A stretch of DNA of 7,887 nt from an uncultured Ignavibacteriales bacterium. Lineage in GTDB: Bacteria; Bacteroidota; Ignavibacteria; Ignavibacteriales; Ignavibacteriaceae. The stretch lies in contig CAJXGP010000075.1 in NCBI GenBank assembly GCA_913053915.1, positions 1-7,887 on the forward strand, read 5' to 3'. The position numbers were made by a program, and so were the translations under genes. Below, piece after piece: positions 6,144 to 7,887 of the stretch (the first letter of the stretch is position 1; every line of letters begins with the position of its first letter). The notes below the pieces were generated by a model. It saw only the letters and a list, made by a program, of their open reading frames with translations, was not told the DNA's origin and ran no database searches.

Positions 6144-7787
6144 TCAGAATGATGCTGAAAAACTTAAAAATAATTCTGCTTTTTTTACCGAAATGGAATT
6201 TTGCAGAGAGTTATGTAAAAAATAAACATTTAATTTAGTAAAGATTTCCTTAAATGGTTCATAGCTCAAAGAGAAAGTAAATTTTCTCAAATATTCTTTA
6301 GCACCGTCAAGAAAAGTAGTAGATTCGGAATCAAAAACTCTGTGACCCAAATGAATATTTCCGCCGACATTTCGTTTAACCGAACCGTTAGAATTTAATG
6401 GGTTAGCACCGTGGATGGTATATGTATAACCGGTGGAAAAATATAATCTGTAATTAATCCGGTAATTAATTTGTGCATAAAATGATTCACTATTAGGCTG
6501 CAAAGAAGGTCCTAACGGATAACCGAAATTAGTATAATTATTATTGCTAATTCTGTGAGTAAAGACATAAGGTGAAATCCTAAAATATTCCAGCCTAAGA
6601 TCAAGAGGGATGAGACCGTAAAGATTCGAAGAAAGTAAACCTGCGTTGTACATAAATTGGTTGCCCCACCATCCCGTACCGAGCTTTCCGAAAGTAACAT
6701 CATCAATTAAAAACGTGCCGTATAATTTTAATCCTTTAACGGCAGTATTATTATAATCGAAAAAAAGCATTGAATTATCTCGATCTCGATTTGCATGTTC
6801 TACAGATTTGTAAAAACTAAAGGGATTTAAATATGAAAGATCGATTGGTCTGTTACCATAAATAATTAATTCACCGACGCCGAAATCCAGATTTCTTGAA
6901 ATATCGAAGCCGATCCTGTGGTAACCGATATATTTTTGTTCTACCACTTCAATACCGCCGGTTAAAGGATTTGAAGCGAAATGATTATTTCCCAACAACT
7001 GCCCGTGAAAATATGAAAATGTGAAAAATGAATATTTTATATTCATGGATATATAATCGAAGATGGGAGAATCGTTTCCCAAAATAGCTTTAACCGGACC
7101 GTAACCGATTTCCATTCTATCTCGTCCTATTTTAAAATTCAACAAATTGAAATCGGCAGTAAGATAACCTTGTGTTTCATCAAAGAAGGTGAAAGCATTA
7201 TTTTCATTAAATTTATAATTATACTTAATATCCTGCCTAAGTTTTGCAGTTTCCTTATTACCGAACACGGTTCCGTCGGTCCCTCTCAGGTAGAAACCTA
7301 CTTTCCCCAGTAAAGTACCCCTAATAGTCCCTCCAATCACTCCCAAACCTGCAGAATGATTTTGTACGTTTGTGGCTATAGTTTCAGCGTTTCCCAAGAG
7401 ATTGATAAACAGACTTAATTTTTTCGGCTTTTTATAAAAATAAAGATATTTCTCTTTTTGAGAGAAAATATTGTATTTGCCTTTACCTAGAAGAGATTGC
7501 GAATTTTTTAATGTTCCGAATAGTTCATTTTCAAATTCAATTTCCAAATCATTCAAAATTCTTTTATCGATATTATCTAAATAATTTTTTTTTGAAATCA
7601 CTTCTTTCAGATAAATAGAAATTTCCTCCCTGGTTTTAGGTAACTCAAATGAATTATAATTGGAAATGAGATGAAGTACATCCATTCGATCTAAAAAATT
7701 ATAAACCCGGTTAGTAACCGGAACATATTCAGCTTGCGAGAAAGCAACGGCTGAAAGCAAAACAAAGAAAAATAAAATTTTTTTCAC
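6144..7787 (-). CDS. Wzi-like outer-membrane beta-barrel protein
   Basis: This is a 547-residue exported protein. Residues 1-18 or 19 are a signal peptide (MKKILFFFVLLSAVAFSQA). The FSQ ending is typical of Bacteroidota and relatives. A small helical N-terminal domain follows (VYNFLDRMDVLHLI, TREEISIYLKEV), a layout seen in the capsule assembly Wzi-like proteins of this phylum. From about residue 120 on, alternating aromatic/hydrophobic strands suggest a barrel (GTLLGKVGFYLRG, FKIGRDRMEIGYGP, PIDLSYLNPFSFYKSVEH, LYFSTGYTYTIHG). The chain ends in LFLSFSASF, a terminal Phe fitting a BAM insertion signal. E. coli Wzi helps attach capsule to the surface. For this protein that role is inferred only, and no capsule genes are visible. 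The start is GTG at 7787 with a GTGAGGT ribosome site just upstream. Confidence 0.75.
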   Translation of the reverse strand: MKKILFFFVLLSAVAFSQAEYVPVTNRVYNFLDRMDVLHLISNYNSFELPKTREEISIYLKEVISKKNYLDNIDKRILNDLEIEFENELFGTLKNSQSLLGKGKYNIFSQKEKYLYFYKKPKKLSLFINLLGNAETIATNVQNHSAGLGVIGGTIRGTLLGKVGFYLRGTDGTVFGNKETAKLRQDIKYNYKFNENNAFTFFDETQGYLTADFNLLNFKIGRDRMEIGYGPVKAILGNDSPIFDYISMNIKYSFFTFSYFHGQLLGNNHFASNPLTGGIEVVEQKYIGYHRIGFDISRNLDFGVGELIIYGNRPIDLSYLNPFSFYKSVEHANRDRDNSMLFFDYNNTAVKGLKLYGTFLIDDVTFGKLGTGWWGNQFMYNAGLLSSNLYGLIPLDLRLEYFRISPYVFTHRISNNNYTNFGYPLGPSLQPNSESFYAQINYRINYRLYFSTGYTYTIHGANPLNSNGSVKRNVGGNIHLGHRVFDSESTTFLDGAKEYLRKFTFSLSYEPFKEIFTKLNVYFLHNSLQNSISVKKAELFLSFSASF

Positions 7788-7788
7788 A

Positions 7789-7887
7789 TTACCTCACTTG
7801 TTCCCATTCTCTAGAAATAGACTTATTTCGAAAAAAGACTGAAAAACCGTTTTTAGTCCATGCCCATGAAACACCCCAATAACCTAG
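7789..7887 (-). CDS. C-terminal end of an unrecognised protein (cut by window edge)
   Basis: The minus-strand frame entering at 7887 is open for 32 codons and stops with TAA at 7789, one base before the GTG start of the Wzi-like gene. It reads GYWGVSWAWTKNGFSVFF, then RNKSISREWEQVR. The aromatic WGVSW/FSVFF pattern looks like beta strands at the end of a structured protein. The clean frame, the position against the next start, and the ribosome site embedded in its last codons (GTG AGG) support it as real coding sequence and the upstream member of the same operon. I cannot assign a family from 32 residues. Confidence 0.55.
   Translation of the reverse strand, partial: LGYWGVSWAWTKNGFSVFFRNKSISREWEQVR
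7791..7797 (-). promoter_or_regulatory. Ribosome binding site for the GTG start of the Wzi-like gene
   Basis: The minus strand reads GTGAGGT (7797-7791), then AAT, then GTG. GAGG is four bases before the start codon. It supports the GTG at 7787 and the otherwise standard signal peptide MKKILFFF. The site lies inside the last codons of the preceding partial gene, which suggests coupled translation. Confidence 0.6.

Noticed and set aside
6512..6706. Minus-strand 64-codon frame
   Set aside because: It is an alternative frame inside the Wzi-like gene, whose own frame is continuous and has the signal peptide and barrel pattern.
1..7887. CTAG at both ends as evidence of a circular molecule or restriction fragment
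   Set aside because: Four matching bases are too few, other CTAG sites occur inside, and the two ends belong to different kinds of DNA.
1..7887. tRNA, rRNA, CRISPR array, integrase or insertion sequence
   Set aside because: I found no cloverleaf-like segment, spaced repeats, or recombinase motif on either strand by eye.

Overview
The window is a composite of at least three unrelated pieces. Positions 1 to about 864 are GC-rich (58% in a 60-base sample at 421-480) and look proteobacterial. They hold an N-terminal piece of ribosomal protein L23 (rplW) fused in frame to a piece of transcription terminator Rho (rho). From about 849-864 to the end the DNA is AT-rich (35% GC in a coding sample at 2461-2520, 17% in intergenic 1441-1500). 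All convincing genes there lie on the minus strand, and they look like the Bacteroidota/Chlorobi/Ignavibacteria group. The evidence for that is the Bacteroidota-style YbeY with Asp at the third metal position, the long S41 protease, the DUF3108 protein, the Wzi-like barrel with an 'FSQ' signal peptide end, and the codon bias. I would guess Ignavibacteria, with moderate confidence.

Layout: rplW fragment (1-~111, +), rho fragment (~100-864, +), and topA N-terminal fragment (849-1274, -), whose own 3' part is missing. Next comes a 536-base AT-rich gap (1275-1810) with a good sigma70-like promoter and one or two doubtful tiny ORFs. Then, reading leftward from the right edge on the minus strand, there is a tightly packed gene train: the C-terminal end of an unrecognised protein (7887-7789), a Wzi-like outer-membrane barrel (7787-6144), a CtpA-type S41 protease (6123-4513), a DUF3108 envelope protein (4516-3689), a gamma-class carbonic anhydrase-like protein broken by a frameshift (3734-3151), a metallo-beta-lactamase-fold hydrolase (3143-2274) and ybeY (2236-1811).

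The first three full-length genes point to the cell envelope: outer-membrane barrel, periplasmic processing protease and exported DUF3108 protein. They are linked by a 20-base gap and an ATGA overlap. The remaining genes (carbonic anhydrase-like, MBL hydrolase, YbeY, TopA) are housekeeping and probably follow by read-through, with topA likely having its own promoter in the gap.

I see no new defence, mobile or biosynthetic system. The most notable features are the two microhomology junctions, L23|Rho and Rho|TopA, which look like assembly or amplification chimeras. The 373-codon open frame crossing them should not be taken as a real protein. The carbonic anhydrase frameshift sits on a perfect -1 slippery heptamer, and the topA upstream gap is also worth a second look.
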